From contig MGWO01000013.1 of NCBI GenBank assembly GCA_001801025.1, positions 16,476 through 80,475 of the forward strand: a stretch of 64,000 nucleotides of DNA, in the 5' to 3' direction. Of the stretch, positions 53,542-63,261 are shown in pieces (positions within the stretch are counted from its first letter, which is position 1; each line of letters opens with the position of its first letter). The notes below the pieces were generated by a model that made no database searches, was not told where the DNA came from, and saw only the letters and a list, made by a program, of their open reading frames with translations. This stretch comes from Gallionellales bacterium GWA2_54_124 (lineage in GTDB: Bacteria > Pseudomonadota > Gammaproteobacteria > Burkholderiales > Gallionellaceae). A program made the position numbers and the translations under genes.

Positions 53542-54705
53542 CTAATGAGCAGCCTCAGACAAACGTCCGGATGAACTCCATCCGACCAGAATCAACCCCA
53601 GCAAAGCCATGACAGCACTGCAGGTGTACAACATATTCGCACCATAATATTGCCATACCGGCCCGCTGATCAAGCCGCCCAGCATTCCTCCCGCCCCGTA
53701 AGTTAAGCTGCCAAACATCGCCTGCCCGCGCGATTGATGCTTGCCCTGAAACAGCTCATGTATCAATCCGACCGAAGCGGCATGATAAGCGCCGAACGTT
53801 GCCGCATGCAGCAGCTGAGCGATGAGTAGCAACAACAGGAAATCGACACACCACCCTATCATCATGAATCGAATGACCGCCAGTGCAAAGCTGGCGATCA
53901 AGATGCACGTAAATCCGTATCGTTTCGCTAACCGCGGCATCAGGATAAAAACACCGATTTCACAGATTACGCCAAGCGCCCACAAACCGCCTACCGCACT
54001 TTTCGCGTAACCATGCTCGACCAGATAGATTGAAAAAAATGTGTAATAGGGCCCGTGCGCCGCCGACATTAAAAAACAGGCACCGAACAGCATCATCACG
54101 GACGGTCGCAAGAGAATCCGCAGAATAGGCTGCTGATCGGTATGGTGGGGCACAACCTGCGTTTCGGGCAACTGCCGGGAAAACAACAAAATACCTAATT
54201 CGCAGATTAACCCTGCCCACAACAGCCATGAAATTGCAATATAATCAAACGCGTAGCCTAATCCAACCACCGAGCCGATAAATCCAACCGACCCCCAGGA
54301 ACGCAACCGTCCATAGCGTGCCGTGTGTTTCCCCAGATAACTTAAGGTGGTGGCCTCGACCAGCGGCATCGAAGCGCTCCAGAAGAAGCTCATCAACGCC
54401 AACACCATCAGCATCCCCCAGAAACTGGTGGTCACAAAGACGCCGAGATAAAATACCGCGCTCAGACTGGCGGCGACTTGCACCACTAGCAGTCGCTTGC
54501 CCGTATGATCAGCGAGCCACCCCCACAAACTGGGCGCGAGCATCCGCATCACCGGTTGTACCGACATTAAAATACCAATCTCGACCGCACTAAAACGGAT
54601 CGATTGCAGATACAAACTCCAATAGGGCGCGAACATCCCGATGAAGGCGTAATAAAAGAAGTAGAAACCGGCAATACGCCAGTAATAATTTTTGAGCTGG
54701 GTCAC
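53542..54705 (-). CDS. MFS transporter (HcaT/MFS_1-like)
   Basis: The 387-residue protein has 12 predicted helices and begins YYWRIAGFYFFYYAFIGMFAPYWSLYLQSIRFSAVEIGILMSVQPVMRMLAPSLWGWLADHTGKR, the pattern of the MFS_1-like/PPP (HcaT) subfamily. Those members import aromatic or nucleoside-like compounds, but the substrate cannot be read here. The start is GTG at 54703-54705 with a weak ribosome binding site. It lies 94 bp upstream of bcsG on the same strand; whether it serves the polysaccharide locus is unknown. Confidence 0.82.
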   Translation of the reverse strand: MTQLKNYYWRIAGFYFFYYAFIGMFAPYWSLYLQSIRFSAVEIGILMSVQPVMRMLAPSLWGWLADHTGKRLLVVQVAASLSAVFYLGVFVTTSFWGMLMVLALMSFFWSASMPLVEATTLSYLGKHTARYGRLRSWGSVGFIGSVVGLGYAFDYIAISWLLWAGLICELGILLFSRQLPETQVVPHHTDQQPILRILLRPSVMMLFGACFLMSAAHGPYYTFFSIYLVEHGYAKSAVGGLWALGVICEIGVFILMPRLAKRYGFTCILIASFALAVIRFMMIGWCVDFLLLLLIAQLLHAATFGAYHAASVGLIHELFQGKHQSRGQAMFGSLTYGAGGMLGGLISGPVWQYYGANMLYTCSAVMALLGLILVGWSSSGRLSEAAH

Positions 54706-55003
54706 TTAATATGGTGAAATAATCAGATCGTCGTGCATCCCAAGGAAGCACTAATTTATTCGTCATGCTGCACGGCAGCATATTCAGCTTATCGATTTAA
54801 CTGAATTACGTCCTGCACGAGAAATAACGACTCAGTATCTCCAAAATAAAAACAAAATAAATTTGAATCCGCGATTGCTATTGGCACCCGTAAAGAGTCA
54901 CGGGTTAAGCTTGCGCTATTAAATGCAGATACTATATATTGTTGCATTGGGTTTCATCGGGCATCAATTTTTAATGCTCTATAATCATTTACAGGTGGAT
55001 GCC
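54706..55003. promoter_or_regulatory. Divergent control region of the cellulose-acetylation genes
   Basis: This 298-bp AT-rich spacer separates the MFS/bcsG genes from the AlgF-like gene. A consensus TATAAT (54980-54985) on the plus strand would start transcription about 12 nt before the AlgF-like ATG; no good -35 box is found at the usual distance, so an activator may be needed. A short inverted repeat CCCGT...ACGGG (54890-54906) lies in the middle. No known riboswitch core was found. Confidence 0.4.
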
Positions 55004-55714
55004 ATGCTTTTTTTTGACTGTGTAAGGCGAAATCTGTACTCGTTACTGGCGGTTATGATGTGCTGCTGCCTGTTCGGAAAAGTCAATGCGAATGAGGCTT
55101 TGCTCTATGATCCTGAGCCACCAGCTGACTCTACTTATTTGCGGATTATACACACCGGCGCTCAACGCGCAGTCGATGTTCACATTGACGGACATTTACG
55201 TATGGCAAATTTGCGTCCTGCCACGCCGAGCGCCTATATTATATTGCCCCCCGGGAAACATGAGTTGACGATTCGTACCGCGGGCAAGTCACAGATACTC
55301 GTTACCACGCCTTTAATCCTTGAAAGCGGGCGATCTATGACGATCGCCTACAACACATTAAGTACCAGCATAAAACCGCTGCTATTTAACGATAAACTCA
55401 ATGCTAACCACCTGAAAGCCATGTTGTCGGTTTACAATCTGACCGGCAGGAATGGTACGTTTGATATTCTCACCGCAGATGGAAAGACAACCGTGTTTTC
55501 CAGTATTCACTCTGGAGAAAATATGGATTTACCGGTGAATCCAGTTTCGGTTGAACTTATTCTGACGAAAACAGGCAATAAGGTGGCGCGCGGGAAAATA
55601 CCGATATCTATGATAGCGGGTGCAGCATATAGTGTCCTGCTGCTACCGCGAGAAGGCGAAAATCCTTTGATTTACATCGGTCAGAATAAAACGGAACGTT
55701 ACACAGCTAAATAA
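55004..55714 (+). CDS. AlgF/WssG-like polysaccharide acetylation protein
   Basis: The 236-residue periplasmic protein has a signal peptide (LYSLLAVMMCCCLFGKVNA, cut near residue 26) and two beta-sandwich-like halves: YLRIIHTGAQRAVDVHIDGHLRMANLRPATPSAYIILPPGKHELTI and AMLSVYNLTGRNGTFDILTADGKTTVFSSI. This is the layout of AlgF and WssG, adaptor proteins needed for O-acetylation of alginate or cellulose. The ATG at 55004 is preferred over one at 54923 because of the AGGTGG site and the signal peptide. The next gene follows in four bases. Confidence 0.82.
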   Translation: MLFFDCVRRNLYSLLAVMMCCCLFGKVNANEALLYDPEPPADSTYLRIIHTGAQRAVDVHIDGHLRMANLRPATPSAYIILPPGKHELTIRTAGKSQILVTTPLILESGRSMTIAYNTLSTSIKPLLFNDKLNANHLKAMLSVYNLTGRNGTFDILTADGKTTVFSSIHSGENMDLPVNPVSVELILTKTGNKVARGKIPISMIAGAAYSVLLLPREGENPLIYIGQNKTERYTAK

Positions 55715-55718
55715 GGAA

Positions 55719-57137
55719 TTGATGATGAATAGTTTAGTTGGAATCAATTTAAGCAAGTGGTTCATGTATTCAATGGCGGCACTCATCGGTTATGGCTTAC
55801 CGTGCACTAATGCTACCGCAGACGAACAGATGGTCATTGTTGGTCGTGATGGATGGCTGTATTTTAGTCATGAGATGACAAAAGCTGCCGTCGAGAAACC
55901 CGGAATTGCGACTTCGCTAGAAATTATCGACAAATTTAATCGTATCCTGAAGCGCAAGGGGATCACACTGACCATCGCTATGGTTCCGTTGAAAGTTAGA
56001 ATCTACCCGGAGCATTTACCCCCGGGTGCCAACCTATCGAATGACCTCATTACTAATTATGATCGCGCGCTGTCGATACTAAAAGCCGACGGGGTCAATA
56101 TGATCGACCTGAATAGTGCGTTTTTGAGGAATAAACCAAAAAACAGCAGCGATCTGCCACTGTACTATCCTTTAGATACACACTGGTCTCCTGCCGGCGC
56201 GCTGCTCGCAGCAGAAACCATTGCGGCAGCGATTGAAAACACCCCTTCCTTAAAAGAAAAAATAAATACAATTCCGCCAACGAAATATAAATTCACCTGG
56301 CTCGAAGCGAGCGAAACACCCCAAGTATCCGCCAGCACTTTCGATCTGGTCAAGCATTTACCCAAAGCATCGCAAAATTTCCCGTTACAGAATGATCGTC
56401 AGTTCAGAGTTTCCAAACAGACATCAAGCGGAAACAGTTTAATGGGTGAGGTCAATAAACCCGACATTACCCTGATGGGAAGCAGTTATAGCGGAGCCTG
56501 GACCAAGTTTCCGGCAGGACTGCGATATACCCTGCAACGCAACATTCTTGACATCTCAGTCGAGGCACCTCATGGCTCATGGTATGGCATGGAACTGTAT
56601 TTACGCAACGAAGCCTTTCAAACACACAGGCCCAAACTGCTCATATGGGAAATGCCTGAACGCGATCTGATTGCACCACCGGATTACCAGTATCGTGAAG
56701 CGCGCTATCAAAGCGACAACGATGAGTGGTTGTTGCGTGTAGGTGCGCAGACAGAAACCGTTTGCATCCCTTCATCTACGATAGCCAAGCTTGAAAAAAG
56801 CAATAATGCGACAGGGAGCAGCACAGCGCTGGCGAACAGTGCTTCCAATGATTTTGTTCAAATCAATCTGAACCGTTCACTCGATAAGCTGGACTATCTG
56901 GCGGCCAATGTCAGTACCACGGGTTCAGGTAATCTCATGTTAGAAGCAGTAGGGAACGGGGAAATCCGTCACTTCAGTGCGGTGGTAGCGAACGATGGAG
57001 CGCCGCATGCCGTTAAATTTCCGTTGACAGTAAGTGGTCAGAACATTACCAAGGTACGTATTTTCCCCGGTAAGACCAAAGGCTTTTCAATGGATTCCTT
57101 AATGGTATGCCGGCAATCGTTTGACCCGACAAAATAG
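55719..57137 (+). CDS. AlgX/AlgJ-like SGNH O-acetyltransferase
   Basis: A 472-residue secreted protein with signal peptide (about residues 1-34). The SGNH domain of the AlgJ/AlgX family starts VGRDGWLYFSHEM and contains the Asp-His pair in LDTHWSPAGA (D153, H155) and the serine in LMGSSYSG (S255/S256). Residues 340-465 form a beta-rich domain (LDYLAANVSTTGSGNLMLEAVG) resembling the carbohydrate-binding module of AlgX. Such proteins take acetyl groups passed through the membrane by an MBOAT partner and put them on the polysaccharide. The MBOAT is probably the gene at 63262. Confidence 0.83.
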   Translation: MMMNSLVGINLSKWFMYSMAALIGYGLPCTNATADEQMVIVGRDGWLYFSHEMTKAAVEKPGIATSLEIIDKFNRILKRKGITLTIAMVPLKVRIYPEHLPPGANLSNDLITNYDRALSILKADGVNMIDLNSAFLRNKPKNSSDLPLYYPLDTHWSPAGALLAAETIAAAIENTPSLKEKINTIPPTKYKFTWLEASETPQVSASTFDLVKHLPKASQNFPLQNDRQFRVSKQTSSGNSLMGEVNKPDITLMGSSYSGAWTKFPAGLRYTLQRNILDISVEAPHGSWYGMELYLRNEAFQTHRPKLLIWEMPERDLIAPPDYQYREARYQSDNDEWLLRVGAQTETVCIPSSTIAKLEKSNNATGSSTALANSASNDFVQINLNRSLDKLDYLAANVSTTGSGNLMLEAVGNGEIRHFSAVVANDGAPHAVKFPLTVSGQNITKVRIFPGKTKGFSMDSLMVCRQSFDPTK

Positions 57138-57283
57138 CCAAGCCTGATTGTATTTTATACGTTAGGCATAGTGAGTTTCAGTTTTGTCGTTCCTGAGCAA
57201 GCAAAACCTTTAAAAAGGTTCTTAATTCCTTAGGAAATAACAAACAAATCAGCGTTTTTTATCGATACACTCGGAGAATTTTC

Positions 57284-57997
57284 ATGTCGAAGTTACTGGT
57301 TAGTGTTGCACTACTCGCGCTCAGCGCAAATACCCGCGCTGCCGAGCAGCCGCTAAGCGGACTCAATATTCTTGCGCTGGGTGAAAGCCATATGTCCATC
57401 AGCAATTATCTTATTTCCAGCCTTCCTAACGAACTGGTAGCACAGGGCGCAAAAGTATTTTCCTATGGTGCATGCGGAGCATCAGCAGGAGACTGGCTCA
57501 AAACAAAGTCCGTACCCTGCAGCGCAAGCCGCGTAGATGTGGGCACTATTAGAGAACGTCCTAGCGATGTAGCCACCACTCAGCCTATCAGCAACTTAAT
57601 TGCCAAGCACCATCCCAACCTTATCCTGCTCATCATGGGTGATACGATGGCCAGCTATGATGCCAGTACCATACCAAAAAGCTGGGTCTGGCAGACTGTT
57701 TCAGCCCTGACCCATGAAATAAAAGCGCAGGGAACGCGCTGCGTCTGGGTAGGCCCCGCCTGGGGCGAAGAAGGTGGTAAATACAAAAAAAACAATGCGC
57801 GCGCCAGAGAGTTTTCAGACTATCTGTCCACGATCGTCGCCCCCTGCACCTACATCGACTCGTTGTCTTTCTCCAAAATAGGCGAATGGAAAACTTTCGA
57901 CGGTGAGCATTTCGACAAGTGGGGTTATGAAAACTGGTCTAAAAGCATCGCCAATGCACTCATAGAGCCTGAAATGCTAAAGACATTAAAACAATAA
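57284..57997 (+). CDS. Small secreted SGNH-hydrolase-like protein
   Basis: The 237-residue protein has a signal peptide (cut near AAE, residue 20) and an SGNH fold with noncanonical blocks: block I LALGESHMS (Ser35; GES in place of GDS), block II YGACGASAGDW, block III MGDTMA (where GxND is usual) and block V DGEHFDKWGYENW (D206, H209). The position between the AlgX-like gene and bcsZ suggests a cellulose acetyl-esterase or second acetyltransferase. Four cysteines (64, 79, 153, 188) may form disulfides. The ATG has a GGAG site. Confidence 0.72.
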   Translation: MSKLLVSVALLALSANTRAAEQPLSGLNILALGESHMSISNYLISSLPNELVAQGAKVFSYGACGASAGDWLKTKSVPCSASRVDVGTIRERPSDVATTQPISNLIAKHHPNLILLIMGDTMASYDASTIPKSWVWQTVSALTHEIKAQGTRCVWVGPAWGEEGGKYKKNNARAREFSDYLSTIVAPCTYIDSLSFSKIGEWKTFDGEHFDKWGYENWSKSIANALIEPEMLKTLKQ

Positions 57998-58175
57998 CGC
58001 ACACACACCGGCAACTTAAAACGCTTACCCGATCAACACAAGCGTGCTGTTATTTTCAGGGCATAGATCTAACCTGACATACGCTTTATTTTATTAACCC
58101 ACGAAAGTCGCTCACTTTTAATTTCATCGTGCCTTTCATCCAAATTAGGCCAAAAATTTAGCAAAAACAGATCGA

Positions 58176-58204
58176 TTGCAAATTTTATACACGTTGCGTA
58201 ATAT
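58176..58204 (+). promoter_or_regulatory. Candidate promoter of bcsZ-bcsC
   Basis: TTGCAA (58176-58181) and TAATAT (58199-58204) are separated by 17 bp in the 342-bp gap before bcsZ. The leader would be about 130 nt. The leader contains two short inverted repeats: TTGC-AAC-GCAA (58280-58290) and TGCAAT-TAAT-ATTGCA (58295-58310), close to the bcsZ start, that may be operators. Confidence 0.5.
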
Positions 58205-58339
58205 TGTCCGGTGATCGGGGCGGTACAATGCTGTCCGTGCATGGTTAATTTAAAGCCAAAAATATGGCTAACAGACCAGTTGCAACGCAAACGATGCAAT
58301 TAATATTGCAATATCTTTCAACCTCAAGGCGCACTTTGA

Positions 58340-59494
58340 ATGTCAAATAGTTCAATAAATCTCTGCGGCGCACTGCGGTTTGCAGCATTCCTATGGTTTT
58401 TCACTCTGAGTTTTTACGCACATGCGGCAACGTGTGACACCTCATGGCCTGAATGGGATGCCTTCAAGAAAAATCTGATCAACGAGAATGGCCGCGTTGT
58501 CGACGGCAACACAGAAGACTCGCACACGACGTCGGAAGGACAATCCTACGCGCTGTTTTTTTCACTGGTCGCTAATGACCAAGCGACTTTCGAGAAACTT
58601 TTGAACTGGACGGAAAAAAATCTTTCCGAAGAAGACATCATTACGCACCTGCCCTCCTGGGTACTGGGCAAAAAGGAAGACGACAGCTACGGCGTCTTAG
58701 ATACCAATTCCGCCTCTGACTCCGACCTGTGGATAGCCTATACGCTAGGTGAGGCGGGAAGACTATGGGAGAACCGCCGCTATGTTGCGCTCTCTTCTCT
58801 GCTGGCTAACCGTATACTCAAAAATGAGACGCTTGACATACCCGGGCTGGGCACCGTTTTATTACCCGGAGCCGCCGGATTCACCCCGACGACGACCAGC
58901 GCCCGCTTAAATCCGAGCTATGTGCCTCTGCAATTGATGCACTGGTTTAACACTCACAGCAACGATCCCCGCTGGGCTTCTTTGCTCAATTCATCAAAAG
59001 AGTTGATCGTAAAATCTTCGGTCAAAGGCTATGCACCCGACTGGACGATTTACCAATACAACAAGGGATTTCAGCCCGACACGGGCAATGAAAGAGCGGG
59101 GCTGGGTTCGTACGACGCAATCCGTGTCTATCTTTGGGCAGGGATGCTCAACAAAGACAGCCCTGAATATAAAAGCGTGATGGAAGCCTTAAAACCGATG
59201 GCAAAACTAGTCGCAAAAACGGGCGTCCCGCCCGAATTTGTCAACGTAGACTCGGGAGACACCCATGGTCAGGGATCCAGCGGATTTTCAGCGGCCATGG
59301 TGCCATTTCTGATGGCCGAAGGATACGACAAAGTCGCAGAACAACAACTCATGCGCATCGATGCGCAACCCATTGTAAAAGACCGTTATTACGATCAAGT
59401 ATTAAGCTTGTTTGCGCTGGGCTGGCAAAAAAACTTATACCGCTTTGATTCAAAAGGTAACCTAGCCCCGAGATGGAAGTCAAAATGCCAATAA
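58340..59494 (+). CDS. bcsZ: Periplasmic endo-beta-1,4-glucanase BcsZ (GH8)
   Basis: BcsZ trims cellulose chains in the periplasm and is needed for normal export. The 384-residue GH8 enzyme has a signal peptide (cut near AHAA, residue 30), the catalytic acid Glu66 in TTSEGQSYALFF, DSDLWIAYTLGEAGRLW and the base Asp259 in GLGSYDAIRVYLWAGM. The end, GDTHGQGSSGFSAAM, is also conserved. The gene overlaps bcsC by 10 bp, as in a normal bcs operon. Confidence 0.95.
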   Translation: MSNSSINLCGALRFAAFLWFFTLSFYAHAATCDTSWPEWDAFKKNLINENGRVVDGNTEDSHTTSEGQSYALFFSLVANDQATFEKLLNWTEKNLSEEDIITHLPSWVLGKKEDDSYGVLDTNSASDSDLWIAYTLGEAGRLWENRRYVALSSLLANRILKNETLDIPGLGTVLLPGAAGFTPTTTSARLNPSYVPLQLMHWFNTHSNDPRWASLLNSSKELIVKSSVKGYAPDWTIYQYNKGFQPDTGNERAGLGSYDAIRVYLWAGMLNKDSPEYKSVMEALKPMAKLVAKTGVPPEFVNVDSGDTHGQGSSGFSAAMVPFLMAEGYDKVAEQQLMRIDAQPIVKDRYYDQVLSLFALGWQKNLYRFDSKGNLAPRWKSKCQ

Positions 59495-62400
59495 ATTTAC
59501 ACGCGCTCTCTATGGTTCTTGTCCTGTCCGGACTGATCTCTCAACCCGTCTTAGCCGCCGAATCGTCTACCGATACATTGTTGCGCGGTGCGAAAAAATG
59601 GGTAGAAAAAGACCGCGCGGACATCGCCAAAACCATGTTAAAAAAGGCGATACTATTAGACCCGAACTCTCAGGAAGCCCTATACATGATGGGCCGCATC
59701 GAGCTTAAAGACGGCAAATCTGATGAAGCCACGAAATACCTGCATAAACTGGAGCAGACCGCACCAGACAGCAAACGCACGCAAGAACTGAACGCTGCGA
59801 TCTACGGGAAGGTAGCGCCTACCGTGAAGGCGCCAACGGCATCCTTTGTCAAACCGGCACCCGCTCTGCAAGCGCCTACCGCCTCCCTCGTCAAACCGAC
59901 CAAGCCGGTCACAAAGCTCAGGGTTGCAACTGTAAAAAACGATCAGAGCAAACAAGTTCAGCAAATCAAAAAAACCAGACAAAACGAACCGGAACCCTCT
60001 CCCAAAGTAGAAAAATTCGATGCGGATGAAGCGGCTGTCCGCCTCGCCAACGACCCAGATATCATCGCACGCACCGACGCACTGGATGCACTGGCAGATG
60101 GCAACCTCGAGCAGGCCGAAGCGTCATTGCTGGACATTATCAAGCGCAGACCCAATGACCCTGAAGTCATTGGCGGATTGGGCCTGGTGCATCAAAAACG
60201 CGGCAATTTTATTGAATCTGAAAAATATTTTATACAAGCCGTGGCAGCGGCTCAGGGTGAAGAAAGCGAAGCTGGCAGATGGGAGAGTCTGATCCGAACT
60301 GCAAGATTCTCACAGTACATGACCAATGCTAAAGCCTTGCTGAATGAAAATAAACTTCCTGAAGCGGAGGCTGCGATTGAACAAGCCATCGCGTTGCAAC
60401 CTGGCGACCCGGACACCCTAGCCGTTCGAGGCAACATTAAAACTGCAGAAAATAACTTTCCTGAGGCCGAGCGCCTGTACCGCGAAGCATTAAAAATTGA
60501 AGGGTACAATTCATTTGCTACGAGGGGATTAGCAAATTTACTTGTACGCATGGGGCGCAGTGAAGAAGCGCTTAGTTTTATTGAACGGGTTCTGAATGAC
60601 TACCCCAACGAATGGCGCAAGAGTCCCTATAGTCAAGCCAGCCTGCTACGCGAAGCAGGTAATTTATACCTTGCAGCCCACCGTCCAAGCTACGCTGTCA
60701 AAGCATTCGAACAGGCTGTCAGTGTCGATCCCAAAAACCCCTGGGTTCGCTTCTCGCTAGCCAAGCACTATATCAGTCTGGATCTAATCCCTTTGGCGCG
60801 CGGTGTCGTACAAGAAGGCGTCAATTTATCACCTAACGATCCGGCCATGCATCAGGTGCAAGCACTGGTGCTGCTCAGCATAGACGACTATCAGGGTGCT
60901 TTGGACTCGCTCAACCAGATCCCTGAAAATCAACTCACACAGGATCTGCGCGAAACGAAAAACAGTGCACTGATAAAATATTACTTACTGCAAGCCAACG
61001 AAAAGATTGCGCAAGGCAACCGTAAAGAAGCCATGCGCATCATGTCGGTCGCTCAGATACAGGCGCGAGGTGACTATTCTGCGACCGAACAGGTAGCGGA
61101 AGCCTGGTTCAGACTGGATCAGCAAAAGCTGGGGCTAGCCGCTATCCGCGCGCTCCCGCAACCCGCTCCCTTACAGACTCAGGTACACTTTGCCTCCTTG
61201 CTCAATCGCGCAAAGATAGACCAGGAACTCGAAGAGTATCTGCCTACGCTGCGCATACCCGAAGGCAACGACGACAATCTCAATCAGTACCGCTCGACCA
61301 TACAAAATATCGAATTTGCGATGGCAGGACGGCATTACGATAAGCTGATGAAAGCTGGCAAGACCGAGCAAGCTCAGCAATTCGCTGACGCCATCATGAA
61401 TGCCAATCAACTGAGCACTTCTGACTATTTCAGATTTCACCGCAGCTACTTTTCCAGAGCGAAATTACCTGAAAATGCCATCGCGCTGCTGAATCAGGAA
61501 AAAGACAAATCTCCGGATGACCTGAACGTACGCTATGACTTAGCCTACGCCTACTATCAGGACAAACAGAACAGCAACTCGCAAAGAGAAATACAGGAAC
61601 TGCTGGCGCTGACGAAAAACGACGATATCGACATGCGCCTGCGCATCGCCAGTTTGCAGCAAAGCGTCGGAGACGACAACGGCGCCAGACAAACCGTACG
61701 CGACTTGACCAGCCGCTTCCCGAATAACACCGATGCGCTGGTTCAGGCGGGGAATATCGCACGCTCGAGCGGTAAATATAATCAGGCAATGCGTTATTAC
61801 CAGAAATCCAAAGCACAATCTTTGCAACCGCAAGCCTCAGGCGACACCGTTAAAATCGCGGATCAACCTTCAGGCACCTTGCTCAACCTGTTACCCACTG
61901 CACAGAATAAACCTGCGACGAAGCCAATCGCACTGGTCAGCAGCACAGAGAGCGAGAGCATTTACCGTTCAGCGCTGGCAGCAGAGACCGGCAAAGCGAA
62001 ACCGAAAATGGTCGGTTTAACCGCAGTCGATGAGGCGATGAACAGCATCGCAGCGCAGCGCAGCGCAAAAATTGAGGCAGGGCTCGATATTCAGTCCAAA
62101 ACTGCAGGCAATGGCACCTCGACCTATAACTCAATAGAAGCTCCCGTGCTTGCACGCTTCCCGATTGGTTACGAGGCACATGGCACAGTTCAGATCGACA
62201 AGCTCAGCGTCGATGCAGGCTCTTTGCCAGCGGCTTTCAACGATGCCGCCTTGTTCGGAAAAATTCATCTAATCCAGAGTCCACTTGCTGCCCCGCTCGC
62301 GCAAACGGCATCGGGTACCTCTATCGGCTTAGGTTATGAGCAATCCGGTGTCAAAGCCGATATCGGTCTCGTAGGTCAGGGTTTCCCCGTCAGAAATGTG

Positions 62401-63201
62401 GTGGGCGGTATACGCACCGGCGGAGAAATAGGTGGTTTGAGTTATTCACTGACGCTGTCACGCAGACCCTACACAGGATCGCTACTCTCCTACGCAGGCA
62501 CCAAGGATCCGATTTCAGGCATGACTTGGGGCGGCGTGACCAATACAGGCTTATCGCTCTATATGTCGACAACCTTGGGAGACTTTAATGTATCGGGTAT
62601 GGGCTCCTACGGATTACTGCGAGGACAAAATGTGCTGAATAACAGTCGATTCTACTTGCGTGCGGCGATTGACACAGACATTTACACCAGCGATGACTCG
62701 ATTCTCAATATCGGCCTGAGCGCTAATTATACGAGTTTTGCCAAAAATCAGGCCTTTTACACCTTTGGCCACGGTGGCTACTACAGCCCGCAAAGCAGCC
62801 TGAGTTTTAGCCTGCCTGTTGAACTAAGGGGACGCGAAGACTTGCTGTCCTATCAGGTCAGAGCCAGCGTATCGTATTCCCGCACCCAAGAAGATGCGGC
62901 CGTCTTTTATCCGACCGATGCAGCCTTGCAAGCACGGGCAGCAGCCGGACCGTTCTTCCCGCCTGGCAATAGTCAGGCAATCTATCAGGGGGGCACGGGC
63001 GGCGGCTTCGGCTATGGCTTGCTTGCCGCTACAGAATACCGGTTAACGCCGAACTTAGCGCTGGGAGGACGCTTTACGATGGATCGTTCAGCTTACTATG
63101 CCCCTAATACCCTGTTCTTCTACGGCAGATACCTGTTTAACCCTGAAACAGGACCGGTAAAACTGAGACCCGATCCGGTCACGCCCTACTCTCAATACTA
63201 A
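59485..63201 (+). CDS. bcsC: Cellulose export outer-membrane protein BcsC
   Basis: The 1238-residue protein has a signal peptide, a long array of TPR repeats (about residues 28-790) and a C-terminal outer-membrane beta-barrel (BCSC_C, about 850-1238; for example YNSIEAPVLARFPIGYEAHGTVQIDKL and FGYGLLAATEYRLTPNLALGGRFTMDRS). It conducts cellulose across the periplasm and outer membrane. A Pro/Ala/Lys-rich linker near residues 110-150 has the doublet APTASFVKP/APTASLVKP between the first and later TPRs. The ATG at 59485 (GGAAG site) is preferred to the one at 59473. Confidence 0.93.
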   Translation: MPINLHALSMVLVLSGLISQPVLAAESSTDTLLRGAKKWVEKDRADIAKTMLKKAILLDPNSQEALYMMGRIELKDGKSDEATKYLHKLEQTAPDSKRTQELNAAIYGKVAPTVKAPTASFVKPAPALQAPTASLVKPTKPVTKLRVATVKNDQSKQVQQIKKTRQNEPEPSPKVEKFDADEAAVRLANDPDIIARTDALDALADGNLEQAEASLLDIIKRRPNDPEVIGGLGLVHQKRGNFIESEKYFIQAVAAAQGEESEAGRWESLIRTARFSQYMTNAKALLNENKLPEAEAAIEQAIALQPGDPDTLAVRGNIKTAENNFPEAERLYREALKIEGYNSFATRGLANLLVRMGRSEEALSFIERVLNDYPNEWRKSPYSQASLLREAGNLYLAAHRPSYAVKAFEQAVSVDPKNPWVRFSLAKHYISLDLIPLARGVVQEGVNLSPNDPAMHQVQALVLLSIDDYQGALDSLNQIPENQLTQDLRETKNSALIKYYLLQANEKIAQGNRKEAMRIMSVAQIQARGDYSATEQVAEAWFRLDQQKLGLAAIRALPQPAPLQTQVHFASLLNRAKIDQELEEYLPTLRIPEGNDDNLNQYRSTIQNIEFAMAGRHYDKLMKAGKTEQAQQFADAIMNANQLSTSDYFRFHRSYFSRAKLPENAIALLNQEKDKSPDDLNVRYDLAYAYYQDKQNSNSQREIQELLALTKNDDIDMRLRIASLQQSVGDDNGARQTVRDLTSRFPNNTDALVQAGNIARSSGKYNQAMRYYQKSKAQSLQPQASGDTVKIADQPSGTLLNLLPTAQNKPATKPIALVSSTESESIYRSALAAETGKAKPKMVGLTAVDEAMNSIAAQRSAKIEAGLDIQSKTAGNGTSTYNSIEAPVLARFPIGYEAHGTVQIDKLSVDAGSLPAAFNDAALFGKIHLIQSPLAAPLAQTASGTSIGLGYEQSGVKADIGLVGQGFPVRNVVGGIRTGGEIGGLSYSLTLSRRPYTGSLLSYAGTKDPISGMTWGGVTNTGLSLYMSTTLGDFNVSGMGSYGLLRGQNVLNNSRFYLRAAIDTDIYTSDDSILNIGLSANYTSFAKNQAFYTFGHGGYYSPQSSLSFSLPVELRGREDLLSYQVRASVSYSRTQEDAAVFYPTDAALQARAAAGPFFPPGNSQAIYQGGTGGGFGYGLLAATEYRLTPNLALGGRFTMDRSAYYAPNTLFFYGRYLFNPETGPVKLRPDPVTPYSQY

Positions 63202-63261
63202 ACTGGTCAGCCCTCTTTTAATTTAATGACACAGACTCGGACAAAAAATACATAAAACAAT

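Noticed and set aside
54860-54925. Cyclic-di-GMP riboswitch upstream of the AlgF-like gene
   Set aside because: A CCCGT/ACGGG stem is present, but the conserved core of GEMM riboswitches is missing.
57998-58339. Small minus-strand gene (58069-58299) before bcsZ
   Set aside because: No ribosome binding site, no family pattern, and it covers the likely bcsZ promoter.
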